DNA of 64,000 nucleotides from Ectopseudomonas guguanensis (GCF_900104265.1 NZ_FNJJ01000003.1:288672-352671); one strand, 5' to 3'; numbered from the stretch's first letter, positions 8,043 to 16,835 are shown. A program made the numbers and translations. The notes: a model not told the origin generated them from the sequence alone.

Positions 8043-8732
8043 TCAGGCCCCCTTGCGCAGCACGTAGGTGCGCCACATGGCATAGCCGGGCAGGAAGTCC
8101 AGGTGGCCGAGTATGGTGAAGCCGGCCTGACTAAACTCCGCCTCCACCGTCTTGCGGGGCACCACGAAGCGGTTCAGGTTCTGCGCCCCGCGGCCCTGAG
8201 CGGCGCGCCGGGCCTCCAGGCGGCGACGCTTCCAGGCCTTGTAGTTGCCGTCGACCCACAGCGAGACGATCAGCGTGTCGCGGCTGACGCGGTGGAACTC
8301 GCGGAGAATGGCCAGGCGGTGTTCGGCCGACTCGATATGGTGCAGCAGGCGGATACAGAAGATGCAGTCCACCGCGTTATCGCCCAGGTCGATAGCGAAA
8401 GCCGAGGTGCGGAAGCTGTTGACCCGCGCCACCACCTCGGGCGGCTGCGCGGCGCGAGCGGTGGCGAGCATGTCGACGGAGTTGTCGGCAGCGAAGATCA
8501 CCCGGTTCGGCTGCTCGCAGAGCAGTGGCCAGAAGCGCCCGGCGCCGCAGGGCAGGTCGAGTACCAGGTTGGGCTCATCGGCCAGCTGTAGGGCGCGGCG
8601 CGCCACCTGTACGTCGCGCCAGTGCGACAGGCGCCGAAACAGGCCGTCCTGGTGCTTGTGCAGGTATTGCTGGGCGTGCTCGAAATCGTACTTGCGGGAA
8701 AAATCCAGTTCGATGGGGCTGGGCTTGGGCAT
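8043..8732 (-). CDS. class I SAM-dependent methyltransferase
   Basis: 229 residues with a Rossmann-type methyltransferase fold. Motif I is VLDLPCGAGRF near residue 57, the acidic end of beta2 is FAADNS, and motif IV is DCIFCIRLLHHIES. The substrate is not evident. It is the first gene of the operon with inaA and dgkA and lies directly after colS on the same strand, with an 81-base gap that contains a ColR-type tandem repeat. In P. putida the homologous gene beside colRS belongs to the ColR regulon and has been linked to LPS/membrane maintenance; that supports, but does not prove, an envelope substrate. Confidence 0.88.
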   Translation of the reverse strand: MPKPSPIELDFSRKYDFEHAQQYLHKHQDGLFRRLSHWRDVQVARRALQLADEPNLVLDLPCGAGRFWPLLCEQPNRVIFAADNSVDMLATARAAQPPEVVARVNSFRTSAFAIDLGDNAVDCIFCIRLLHHIESAEHRLAILREFHRVSRDTLIVSLWVDGNYKAWKRRRLEARRAAQGRGAQNLNRFVVPRKTVEAEFSQAGFTILGHLDFLPGYAMWRTYVLRKGA

Positions 8733-8788
8733 GACGAACGTCCCTTGATGGTTACGTTCGCCACCTTAGAGAGCCGCGCATCAAGGTC

Positions 8789-8817
8789 CCGTCAAAGGGA
8801 CGTGAAAATTTCGTCAA
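8789..8817 (-). promoter_or_regulatory. candidate ColR binding site, 22-bp direct repeat, methyltransferase-inaA-dgkA operon
   Basis: On the minus strand TTGACGAAATTTTCAC (8817-8802) is followed by TTGACGG (8795-8789), the TTGACG cores being exactly 22 bases apart. The same arrangement occurs at 10774-10802 before the sulfatase-like gene. Two helical turns between half-sites is typical for OmpR-family regulators, the family of ColR. The repeat begins over the colS stop codon and ends 57 bases before the methyltransferase start. Confidence 0.6.
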
Positions 8818-10082
8818 GCGCCATTGTTGAGTGTCACGCGAAAGCACGTATGGCCCGGCTCACTCTCCAGGCTGACCTGCCAGCCCTGTTTGGCGCAGAT
8901 GCGCTTGACCAGCGACAGGCCAAGGCCGAGGCCCTCGCCGCGAGCCTGGGTGCCACGCACGAACGGCTGAAAGATGCGCTCGTGCTGCTCGGCAGGAATG
9001 CCGGCACCGCTGTCCTCGATGCGAAAGGCGCCGGATTCGAGAATCAGGCGCACCTCGCCGTGTTCGGTGTAGTGCAGGGCATTGCGCAGCAGGTTGCCCA
9101 TCACCGTAGCGAGGAAGGTGGCGTTGTACTGGCCAGTGTCCTGGCCGTCCTCGATCAGCTGGAAGTCCAGCCCCTTTTCCTTCATCAGCACGCCCCAGCG
9201 GCCGGCCTGCTCATGGGCGATGGCCGCCAGGCTGCGGTCGCCGCTGAAGGCCGCCTCGTTGCTCTTGTCCCGCGCCAGTTGCAGGAAGGTCTGCACCAGT
9301 TCGCGCATTTCCTCGCTGGCGCGGGCAATGCGCGCCACCTGTTCCTTCTCGCGCGGGCTCAATGGCGCCTCGCCGAGCAGTTCGCAGGAGGTGGCGATGA
9401 CCATCAGTGGCGTGCGCAGCTCATGGCTGACATCGCTGGTGAACAGACGCTCGCGCTCCAGGGACTGGCGCACCTGGCCCAGGGTGCTGTCGAAGGCGGC
9501 GGCCAACTGGCCGACTTCATCGTCGGGGTAGTCCGGCGCCAGGGGCGGCGCCAGCGGGTGCAACTGATCGCGGTGGCGGACCTGCTGGGCCAGGCGGCTG
9601 ACGGGCGCCATGATCTTGCGTGCGGTGATCAGGCCCAGGCCCCAGGCCGCGACCACGGTGAGCAGAAAGCCGGCCAGCACCACGTTGAACAGAGCGTTTT
9701 CTCGGGCTTCGAATTCATCCTGCTCTTGCTCGAGCACATGGGTATGGCCGTTGCTCTCTTCTACATATACGTAGAAAGCGTCTTCGCCGTTCACGATTTC
9801 ATTGAAGCCCTCAGGAAGGTGTTGATACACATCTGGTATCGCGTACTCCGGGAACTGGGACGAAAAGAATCGCGTACTGCTATCGAGCCTTGGAGCAGAA
9901 CCGGTTTTCATATCCTGTGAGAGCACACCACTTAATTCGCGCTCCATTTGCATCGAAACCAAGTGCTCTTCAATGAAATGCACCACCGCGACGATGCTCA
10001 GTGAGAACAGCCCACTGACCACTGTGGTCATGAGTATGAAAGCGATCAGTATGCGCCGCTCGAACGGCTGCTTAGACAGCAT
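8814..10082 (-). CDS. colS: ColS-type sensor histidine kinase
   Basis: 422 residues. Two transmembrane helices (about residues 10-30 and 140-165) enclose a short acidic periplasmic sensor domain of about 105 residues rich in Glu, Asp and His. HAMP, HisKA (SDVSHELRTP) and HATPase (NLLRNALHY, DSGAGIP, FQPF, GLGLGLSL) domains follow. ColS of P. putida and P. aeruginosa senses excess metal ions such as zinc or iron through acidic residues of this domain. The start ATG lies 11 bases inside the end of colR, which is normal for the pair. The sensor-domain DNA is distinctly AT-richer than the kinase part. I name it ColS from the response regulator, the domain plan and the neighbours. Confidence 0.85.
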   Translation of the reverse strand: MLSKQPFERRILIAFILMTTVVSGLFSLSIVAVVHFIEEHLVSMQMERELSGVLSQDMKTGSAPRLDSSTRFFSSQFPEYAIPDVYQHLPEGFNEIVNGEDAFYVYVEESNGHTHVLEQEQDEFEARENALFNVVLAGFLLTVVAAWGLGLITARKIMAPVSRLAQQVRHRDQLHPLAPPLAPDYPDDEVGQLAAAFDSTLGQVRQSLERERLFTSDVSHELRTPLMVIATSCELLGEAPLSPREKEQVARIARASEEMRELVQTFLQLARDKSNEAAFSGDRSLAAIAHEQAGRWGVLMKEKGLDFQLIEDGQDTGQYNATFLATVMGNLLRNALHYTEHGEVRLILESGAFRIEDSGAGIPAEQHERIFQPFVRGTQARGEGLGLGLSLVKRICAKQGWQVSLESEPGHTCFRVTLNNGA

Positions 10083-10755
10083 CGGTGCTCTCCGCCAGGC
10101 GATAACCGACGCCGTGAATGGTGTGTAGCAAAGGCCTGGGGAAGGGTTTGTCGAGCACCTGGCGCAACTGGTGAATGTGGCTGCGCAGGCTGTCGCTGTC
10201 CGGGCAGTCGTCGCCCCACAGCGCTTCTTCCAGCGCCTCACGGCGCACCACGGCCGGGCTGCGCTGCATGAGGATGGCCAGCAGCTTGAGGCCCAGCGGG
10301 TTAAGCTTGAGCGCTTGGCCAGCACGGCTGACGTGCAGGGTATCGAGGTCGTAGCTGAGGTCGGCGACCTGCAGCTGGCGTTTGCGGCTGCCGCGGCTGC
10401 GGCGCAGGATCGCCTCGATGCGCGCCACCAGCTCGGACAGGGCGAAGGGCTTGATCAGGTAATCGTCGGCACCGGCATTGAGTCCTTTCAGGCGATCGTC
10501 CAGGGCATCGCGCGCGGTCAGCATCAGGATCGGCACCTCGCTGCGGCCGTCCTCGCGCAGGCGCTTGCATACCTGATAGCCGTCGATGCCGGGCAGCATG
10601 ATGTCCAGCACGATCAGGTCGTAATGACCGCTGCTGGCCAGGTGCAGGCCGCTCAGGCCGTCCTGCGCGCAATCGACGGAAAAACCCTTGAGCTGCAGGT
10701 AGTCGAGCACGTTGGCGAGAATGTCTCGGTTGTCTTCGATGACCAGAATGCGCAT
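10072..10755 (-). CDS. colR: ColR-type OmpR-family response regulator
   Basis: 227 residues: receiver domain with phospho-acceptor Asp51 (LIVLDIMLPG), conserved Thr (LTARD) and Lys (LIKPF), then a winged-helix trans_reg_C domain ending in HTIHGVGYRLAE. The stretch ALWGDDCPDSDSLRSHIHQL is characteristic of the ColR branch as I remember it. ColR controls outer-membrane and LPS-modifying genes. It is divergent from the sulfatase-like operon, and the 103-base gap between them holds a tandem repeat that probably serves as its binding site. Confidence 0.88.
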   Translation of the reverse strand: MRILVIEDNRDILANVLDYLQLKGFSVDCAQDGLSGLHLASSGHYDLIVLDIMLPGIDGYQVCKRLREDGRSEVPILMLTARDALDDRLKGLNAGADDYLIKPFALSELVARIEAILRRSRGSRKRQLQVADLSYDLDTLHVSRAGQALKLNPLGLKLLAILMQRSPAVVRREALEEALWGDDCPDSDSLRSHIHQLRQVLDKPFPRPLLHTIHGVGYRLAESTDAV

Positions 10756-10773
10756 CGCGGTTTATTCCTGGGT

Positions 10774-10802
10774 TTGACGATTTTTTCACACGGCTTTGAC
10801 GA
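10774..10802 (+). promoter_or_regulatory. candidate ColR binding site, 22-bp direct repeat, LtaS-like operon
   Basis: TTGACGATTTTTTCAC at 10774-10789 followed by TTGACGA at 10796-10802, 22 bases apart. It matches the site at 8789-8817 in core, spacing and orientation to the downstream gene, and stands 56 bases before the ATG at 10859, where an activator next to -35 is expected. The published ColR consensus, as I recall it, also ends in TTTTCAC. Confidence 0.6.
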
Positions 10803-10858
10803 GAGGCTCACGGCTGGCCTCGCAGACTGCGGCTCGTTCATCCTGGAAGGATCATACG

Positions 10859-12817
10859 ATGCCAATGCTCCATTACGCGCAACTTCGTTATCTGTCGATC
10901 ATTCTGCTGGCCTGGCTGGCGGTGTTCTTCCTCACCCGCAGCCTATTGCTGCTCGGGCACCTGGGCGATGCCGGCGTGACGCTGCCGACGCTGCTTGGCC
11001 TGTACGGCGTCGGCCTGATCTACGACCTCAGCTTCCTGGTGTACGCCGCGCTGCCGCTGGCGCTGTACCTGCTGCTGTGTCCGGCCTGGTTGTGGCAGCG
11101 CCGCTGGCATCGACGCCTGCTGGTCGCCCTGGTGGCCGTCAGCCTGTTCGCGATGTTATTCACCGCAGTGGCCGAGTGGTTGTTCTGGGACGAGTTCGGC
11201 GTGCGCTTCAACTTCATCGCCGTGGACTACCTCGTCTATTCCAAGGAGGTGGTGGACAACATTCTCGAGTCCTATCCGATCTATCCCTTGCTGGCCCTGC
11301 TGGCGGCCCTGGCCATAGGCCTGACGCTTGCGCTGCGGCGGCCGCTGCGGGCCGCACTGGAGGCACCGCGCCTGCCCGCGCTGCAGGCTGTCTGTACGCT
11401 GGTCATGCTGGCGTTGCTGGCCGGCCTGTGCAGTGGCCTGGTGGGGCAGGACGCGCCGCGTGGCCTGGGCGGCAACACCTACCAGCGCGAGCTGGCCAGC
11501 AACGGCCCCTACCAGTTCTTCGCCGCATTCCGTAACAACGAGCTGGATTACCAGCAGTTCTATGCCACCTTGCCTGATACGCTGGTGGCTGCGCAGCTGC
11601 GCGCCGAGGTGGCCGAGCCCAATGCCCGTTTCATCGGCAGCGATCCGCAGGACATCCGCCGGCTGATCGACAACCCCGGCTCGCCGCGCAAGCTCAATGT
11701 GGTGCTGGTGACCATCGAGAGCCTGAGTGCCAAGTACCTGGGCAGTTTCGGCGACACCCGCGGGCTGACCCCGAACCTCGACGAGCTGCGCAAGCACGCC
11801 CTGGTGTTCACCAACTTCTACGCCACCGGCACGCGCACCGACCGCGGCCTGGAGGCGCTGACGCTGTCGGTACCGCCGACACCGGGGCGCTCCATCGTCA
11901 AGCGCATCGGCCGTGAGTCCGGTTATGCCAGCCTGGGCCAGCAACTGAGCGCCCAGGGCTACGACAGCGTGTTCGTCTACGGCGGCCGCGGCTATTTCGA
12001 CAACATGAACGCCTTCTTCGGCGGCAACGGTTATCGCGTCGTCGACCAGAGCAGCGTCGACGAGGCCGAGATGAGCTTCCAGAACGCCTGGGGCATGGCC
12101 GACGAGGACCTCTATCGCCAGGCGATCAAGGTGGCCGATACCGATCACGCCGCCGGCAAGCCGTTCCTCCTGCAACTGATGACCACCTCCAACCACCGTC
12201 CCTACACCTACCCGGACGGGCGCATCGACATTGCCTCCGGCGACGGGCGCGAAGGGGCGGTGAAGTACACCGATTACGCCATCGGCCAGTTCCTCGCCGA
12301 GGCGCGCAGCAAGCCCTGGTTCGATCAGACGCTATTCGTCTTCGTCGCCGACCATACCGCCGGCAGTGCCGGGCGTGAGGATCTGCCGGTGGCCAACTAC
12401 CACATCCCCTTATTCATCTATGCCCCCAGCTACATCGAGCCGGCCGAGTACAGCGATGTGGCCAGCCAGATCGACGTGGCGCCGACGCTGCTCGGCCTGC
12501 TCAATCTGGATTACGTCTCCACCTTCTTCGGCCGCAACCTGCTGCGCGCGGATCATCCCGCAGGCCGTGCGCTGCTGGGCAACTACCAGCACCTGGGGCT
12601 GTTCGACGGCAAGGACCTGGCGATCCTCAGCCCGCGCCGCGGCATGCGCCGCCACGACGACGCCCTGGGGCTGAGCCATGAGTCGCGCAGCGATGGCGCC
12701 GACCCGCTGCTGCGACGTGACATCGCCTACTACCAGGTCGCCAGTCATGCCTTCAGCCATCATCTGATCGCCTGGCGTCCCGATGAACAGCCAGACCAGC
12801 AGCTCAGCCAGCGTTGA
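10859..12817 (+). CDS. LtaS/sulfatase-family membrane phosphotransferase
   Basis: 652 residues. Five transmembrane helices fill the first 200 residues, and a periplasmic alkaline-phosphatase-fold sulfatase domain follows. Metal and active-site elements are visible: NVVLVTIESLS with the metal Glu, TGTRTDRGLEALTLS with the likely nucleophilic Thr, and FVFVADHTAG with the Asp-His pair. The LtaS family transfers phosphoglycerol from phosphatidylglycerol, and related enzymes transfer phosphoethanolamine, to cell-surface acceptors with release of diacylglycerol. The donor and acceptor here are unknown; LPS or periplasmic glucans are likely. The start at 10859 has GGAAGG at good spacing. It heads a four-gene operon with PAP2 and dual-specificity phosphatases and a lipoprotein, and faces a ColR-type site. 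Confidence 0.88.
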   Translation: MPMLHYAQLRYLSIILLAWLAVFFLTRSLLLLGHLGDAGVTLPTLLGLYGVGLIYDLSFLVYAALPLALYLLLCPAWLWQRRWHRRLLVALVAVSLFAMLFTAVAEWLFWDEFGVRFNFIAVDYLVYSKEVVDNILESYPIYPLLALLAALAIGLTLALRRPLRAALEAPRLPALQAVCTLVMLALLAGLCSGLVGQDAPRGLGGNTYQRELASNGPYQFFAAFRNNELDYQQFYATLPDTLVAAQLRAEVAEPNARFIGSDPQDIRRLIDNPGSPRKLNVVLVTIESLSAKYLGSFGDTRGLTPNLDELRKHALVFTNFYATGTRTDRGLEALTLSVPPTPGRSIVKRIGRESGYASLGQQLSAQGYDSVFVYGGRGYFDNMNAFFGGNGYRVVDQSSVDEAEMSFQNAWGMADEDLYRQAIKVADTDHAAGKPFLLQLMTTSNHRPYTYPDGRIDIASGDGREGAVKYTDYAIGQFLAEARSKPWFDQTLFVFVADHTAGSAGREDLPVANYHIPLFIYAPSYIEPAEYSDVASQIDVAPTLLGLLNLDYVSTFFGRNLLRADHPAGRALLGNYQHLGLFDGKDLAILSPRRGMRRHDDALGLSHESRSDGADPLLRRDIAYYQVASHAFSHHLIAWRPDEQPDQQLSQR

Positions 12818-12826
12818 GGAGCGGAC

Positions 12827-13552
12827 ATGGCCTCTCGTTATTTCGACTTTCGTCTGGCGCTCGGCATACCGCTACTGCTGATGGCACTGCTGCTGGCCTT
12901 CGACCCCAGCCCGGTGGATTTTGCCCTGGCGCGGCTGTTCTACGAACCCGGACAAGGTTTTATCGGGCGCAGCAGCTTCTGGCTCGAAGACATCCTGCAT
13001 GACCGCGCCAAGCAGGCGCTGATCCTGCTCGGTGTGCTGGCCATCGCCGGCTTCGTGCTCAGCCTGCTGCCGACGCGCTTGCGCGCCTGGCGCCGCCAGC
13101 TCGGCTACCTGGTGCTGGCGCTGGGCCTGTCGACCTCGGTGGTCACCCCGCTGAAAACGCTGACCGGCATGCATTGCCCCTGGAGCCTGAGCGAGTTCGG
13201 CGGCCAGGAGCTATTCACGCCGCTGCTGGCCGAGCGCGCGCCGACCAGCAATCCCGGCCGCTGCTGGCCGGGCGGGCATGCCTCGGCGGGCTTCTCGCTG
13301 CTGGCGCTGTTCTTCGTGCTGCGTGACCACAGGCCGCGTGCGGCGCGCATCGCGCTGGTAGTCGCGTTGACCCTCGGCGCGCTGTTTTCCCTGGGGCGTA
13401 TGCTGCAGGGCGCGCATTTTCTTTCGCACAACCTCTGGACGCTGCTGATCGACTGGACAATCTGCCTGCTGACCTACCGCGGGCTGCTCTATCGCGCGCC
13501 TGCCGAACAGCCGTCAGGCAATCCGCTGGAATGGGGAGAAGCCTGCCGATGA
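12827..13552 (+). CDS. PAP2-family membrane phosphatase
   Basis: 241 residues with about five transmembrane helices. The three PAP2 motifs are recognisable but altered: KTLTGMHCP for the usual KxxxxxxRP, PGGHAS for PSGH, and GRMLQGAHFLSH for SRxxxxxHxxxD. This variant pattern occurs in lipid A or lipid-phosphate phosphatases. The probable role is to remove or transfer phosphate on lipid A or a lipid intermediate on the periplasmic side. It starts ten bases after the LtaS-like gene with GAGGAG in front, and its stop overlaps the start of the next gene. Confidence 0.85.
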   Translation: MASRYFDFRLALGIPLLLMALLLAFDPSPVDFALARLFYEPGQGFIGRSSFWLEDILHDRAKQALILLGVLAIAGFVLSLLPTRLRAWRRQLGYLVLALGLSTSVVTPLKTLTGMHCPWSLSEFGGQELFTPLLAERAPTSNPGRCWPGGHASAGFSLLALFFVLRDHRPRAARIALVVALTLGALFSLGRMLQGAHFLSHNLWTLLIDWTICLLTYRGLLYRAPAEQPSGNPLEWGEACR

Positions 13553-14223
13553 ACGGATTTCTGCAGAGCCTGCGCCTGACGCTGGCCGCACTGGTGTTTT
13601 TCGCTGCGCTACTGGCGCTGCCGCTGAGCATGGCCTGGGGCGCTACCACTGCGGCAGTTGTGCAGGACGTGCGTCCGGTCCACTGGGCGCAGCCGCTTGA
13701 CCGCCGCATCAACCTCTATCGCATGGCGCCTGATCTCTATCGCAGCGCCTTGCCGAGTGCCAGGGACTGGCCAGCATTGCAGGCGCTGGGCATCGCCACG
13801 GTGATCAACTTTTACCAGCGCGGCGATGAGCAATGGCTGAAGGATCCCAGGGTTGTGCAGGTGCATCTGCCGCTGCGTACCGACCGTATCGACGATGCCG
13901 ACGTCATCGAAGCGCTGCGCAGCATTCGCCAGGCGCAAAGCCGTGGCCGCGTTCTGATTCACTGCAAGCACGGGCAGAACCGCACCGGGCTGATGGCCGC
14001 CATGTACCGGGTTATCTACCAGAACTGGAGCAAGGAGCAGGCGCTGGCGGAAATGCGCGGCGGCGGCTTTGGCGGCCAGGAGCGCATGGCCGATGCCGAG
14101 CGTTACCTGCGCGAGGCCGACATACCGGCGTTGCGCCTGGCGCTGGCCAGTGGGGCCTGCAGCACCAGCACGTGGGCCTTGTGTGCGCTCAGGGAGCGTC
14201 TGCTGGGCATGGTCGAGCCATGA
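13549..14223 (+). CDS. exported dual-specificity / tyrosine-type phosphatase
   Basis: 224 residues. The first 35 are a signal peptide or anchor (LRLTLAALVFFAALLALPLSMAWG). The catalytic loop HCKHGQNRTG near residue 145 is the complete HCxxGxxR signature, with the preceding general-acid region around LRTDRIDDAD. Because the signal places it in the periplasm, the substrate is more likely a phospholipid, LPS phosphate or phosphosugar than a cytoplasmic phosphotyrosine. The ATG overlaps the PAP2 stop (ATGA), with GGGGAG upstream. Confidence 0.85.
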   Translation: MNGFLQSLRLTLAALVFFAALLALPLSMAWGATTAAVVQDVRPVHWAQPLDRRINLYRMAPDLYRSALPSARDWPALQALGIATVINFYQRGDEQWLKDPRVVQVHLPLRTDRIDDADVIEALRSIRQAQSRGRVLIHCKHGQNRTGLMAAMYRVIYQNWSKEQALAEMRGGGFGGQERMADAERYLREADIPALRLALASGACSTSTWALCALRERLLGMVEP

Positions 14224-14570
14224 GCCGCTCGCACCTGGCTGTCTGCGGCGTGCTCGTGCTGGCACTTGGCGGCTGCCAGAGCCTGCGCGAAGAGATGCTG
14301 GCGGCGAACTATCCGCCGACCTTCGTCGACGGTTTCGAGGCCGGCTGCAGCAGCGGCCGCTCGGCCGCAGGCCCGCTCGGTCGGTACGCCAAGGATGTAG
14401 CGTGCTATTTGAGCGATCCGCTCTATCACCAGGGTTGGGACGACGGCTTTTCTCAGTGCGAGTCCTCGCAGCAGGACGATACGCGTTGGGAAAGCGCCGA
14501 TCAGAAAAGACGTGATCGCCAATGGCGTCACCATGTCGATCAGGCAATGGCCAGGGCCTTGACTCGATAG
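14220..14570 (+). CDS. small lipoprotein, hypothetical
   Basis: 116 residues beginning MSRSHLAVCGVLVLALGGC, a clear lipoprotein signal with lipobox ALGGC. Mature residues include four further cysteines (GCSSGR, VACYL, SQCESS) and a highly charged end (DQKRRDRQWRHHVDQ). The family is not one I can name. The start overlaps the preceding stop as ATGA, so it is the translationally coupled last gene of the LtaS-like operon and may be an accessory subunit in the envelope. Confidence 0.8.
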   Translation: MSRSHLAVCGVLVLALGGCQSLREEMLAANYPPTFVDGFEAGCSSGRSAAGPLGRYAKDVACYLSDPLYHQGWDDGFSQCESSQQDDTRWESADQKRRDRQWRHHVDQAMARALTR

Positions 14571-15206
14571 TTCAGAGGAACGACCCATGTCGAGTGTTGC
14601 GCGGCATCATGGAGTCGAGTGCAATCTGGACGCTCTTCAGCGCTGTAGGAGTCAGTCTGCTTACTTGTCATGCGACTAACGGTTATAGGGGGTTAACCTG
14701 AAAGGTCACATGCATTTCAAAGTCGGCGTTCAAGACTAGTTCCATTCTTACTTCCAGTCTATCTGGCTTCTGCTGTTTTTATCTTTTTCAGGATAAAGGT
14801 ATCGGGCCCCGGCTAAAGCATGTGGCGCCTACTATGATTAAGCCTGTTGAGAACGGCTTGGCCCGTTTGGCGTGAGGCGGTGGTGCAAGCAAGTTCTTGG
14901 AACGGTACGGCATTCGGACGAATTGCTAGCGAACGCCGTGCCCAACGCACGGGCGCGGGCAATAACTAGTCGGTTGGTCTGAGCTCGTGCGAGCCTCCGA
15001 TCGGATGGCGAAAGTTTTTCTTGATGTGTTTTTGGATTGTGCCAAGTGCCTTTTCTCCTAAGGTTTTAAGCATATTTCGTCTAGTTGTCTGATGGGCTTG
15101 GGAATCTTTGCCTGCAGCTAAATCGAGAAAAGAGACAGGCGCCGTCTCCTGGTTATTGGCATCGGCCAATCGCATCTCATTAATCGCGCGCATAAGAGGT
15201 AGACGG
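14571..15206. other. 636-base AT-richer intergenic region without a convincing gene
   Basis: The stretch between the lipoprotein and the next chemoreceptor is clearly less GC-rich than its surroundings and contains no ORF with normal Pseudomonas codon use. It holds a 13-bp imperfect hairpin (14904-14916 with 14930-14942, one A-C mismatch and one G-U pair), short palindromes such as TCCGATCGGA near 14997, and a minus-strand ORF of 75-88 codons ending at 14966 that lacks a ribosome binding site. It may be a relic of transferred DNA or carry an untranslated RNA. Confidence 0.5.
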
Positions 15207-16835
15207 ATGTCACTGCGTAACCTTCCCATCGCATTGCGAGCAGGGCTCGCCTTCGGACTGATCGTGATTCTCGTAGTAGTGCTCGGTGCGGTCAGCCTGG
15301 TTCAACTTTCCGGGATGAGAAAATCGGCCGCAGAGATCGAAACCAATTGGGTGCCTAGCATCGTCGCCCTTGACGATATTTCCAAATCCATTCTTCGTTT
15401 GCGTGCCCTGACGCTGCGGATATTGGTAGACAGAAATCCTGAAACGACCCAACAAACGCTTGTGCGGGCGAAGGGGCTTCTAGATGAAATAATCAGCGCT
15501 GAAAAAGCCTACGAGAAGCTGATATCCAGCCGAGAGGAGAGGGCGCTGTTCGATGAATTGTATGCGGCGCAGATGCGCTATCTGGCAGAGCGCGAAGAGG
15601 TATTGAAACTCGCCCAGAACGGGGACTACGACGGCGCCGTGGCGCGTTTCGGTACAGGCGTGCTGAACCAGACGGCAGACGCGGTCGCCAAGCTGCTCGA
15701 TGATCTGGCCCGGTTGAACCAGAGCGGTGTCGAGTCAGCGGCGCATGATGCTGAGGATATCTATACCAGCTCCCTGCGCACGGTGATTGGTCTTCTCGTT
15801 CTGGTGGCCGTGCTGACGGTGGCCCTGGCGCTGCTGATCACTCGCAGTATCGTCACGCCCCTGGCCGAGGCCGTGCGCATCGCCGAAGTGGTAGCGGTCG
15901 GTGATCTGACCAAGGACATAACGGTGGTCGGTCGTGACGAGCCCGCGCGCCTGCTGGCCGCGCTGAAGACCATGCAGCAGAGCCTGCGTGGCACCATCCA
16001 GAGCATCGCCGACTCGTCCAACCAGCTGGCCTCGGCGTCCGAGGAGCTGCATGCGGTGACCGAGGATTCGACCCGAGGTCTGCACCAGCAGAATACCGAG
16101 ATCGAGCAGGCCGCCACCGCGGTCAACGAGATGACCGCGGCCGTCGAGGAGGTGGCGCGCAACGCCGTGAGCACCTCCGAGGCTTCGCGCGAATCCAATG
16201 CCACCGCGCTGCAGGGCCGCGAGCAGGTACGTCAGACCGTCAGCTCCATCGGGCAACTGGCCGAGGACGTCAACGGCACCGCGCAGGAGGTCGAGAAGCT
16301 GGCCGAGCGGGTTCGGGAGATCAGCAAGGTGCTGGACGTGATCCGCGCCATCGCCGAGCAGACCAACCTGCTGGCGCTCAATGCCGCGATCGAGGCGGCG
16401 CGTGCCGGTGATGCAGGGCGCGGCTTCGCGGTAGTGGCCGATGAGGTGCGCGCACTCGCGCATCGCACGCAGCAGTCCACCCAGGAAATCGAACAGATGA
16501 TCGGCGCCATCCAGAGCGGCACCGATCAGGCGGTCGGTTCCATGCAAAGCAGCAACACGCGCGCCCGCTCCACCCTTGAGGTGGCCCAGGCAGCCGGGGT
16601 GGCGCTGGAGCAGATCACCCAGGCGATCTCTTCGATCAACGAGCGCAACCTGGTGATTGCCAGCGCCTCGGAAGAACAGGCCCAGGTGGCGAGGGAAGTG
16701 GACCGCAATCTGGTCAATATCCGCGATCTGTCGCTGCAGACCTCGGCCGGTGCCAACCAGACCAGCGCGGCGAGCCAGGAACTGTCGCGGCTGGCGGTGG
16801 ATCTGAACAACCTGGTGGCGCGCTTCAAGGTCTGA
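15207..16835 (+). CDS. methyl-accepting chemotaxis protein with 4HB-type sensor domain
   Basis: 542 residues. TM1 covers residues 10-30, a four-helix-bundle periplasmic domain spans about 32-190 ([26 protein letters not shown]), TM2 is [19 protein letters not shown], and a HAMP domain ([17 protein letters not shown]) leads to the signalling domain. The tip is [20 protein letters not shown]. There is no C-terminal pentapeptide. The ATG at 15207 has AAGAGG seven bases upstream. The N-terminal 170 codons are visibly AT-richer than the signalling part, a common sign of sensor-domain exchange. The ligand is unknown. Confidence 0.92.
   Translation: MSLRNLPIALRAGLAFGLIVILVVVLGAVSLVQLSGMRKSAAEIETNWVPSIVALDDISKSILRLRALTLRILVDRNPETTQQTLVRAKGLLDEIISAEKAYEKLISSREERALFDELYAAQMRYLAEREEVLKLAQNGDYDGAVARFGTGVLNQTADAVAKLLDDLARLNQSGVESAAHDAEDIYTSSLRTVIGLLVLVAVLTVALALLITRSIVTPLAEAVRIAEVVAVGDLTKDITVVGRDEPARLLAALKTMQQSLRGTIQSIADSSNQLASASEELHAVTEDSTRGLHQQNTEIEQAATAVNEMTAAVEEVARNAVSTSEASRESNATALQGREQVRQTVSSIGQLAEDVNGTAQEVEKLAERVREISKVLDVIRAIAEQTNLLALNAAIEAARAGDAGRGFAVVADEVRALAHRTQQSTQEIEQMIGAIQSGTDQAVGSMQSSNTRARSTLEVAQAAGVALEQITQAISSINERNLVIASASEEQAQVAREVDRNLVNIRDLSLQTSAGANQTSAASQELSRLAVDLNNLVARFKV

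Noticed and set aside
14560..15000. integron attC site or chromosomal integron remnant
   Set aside because: One RYYYAAC-like core (GCCCAAC near 14940) is present next to an imperfect palindrome, but no matching GTTRRRY partner is at the right place and no integrase gene is visible.
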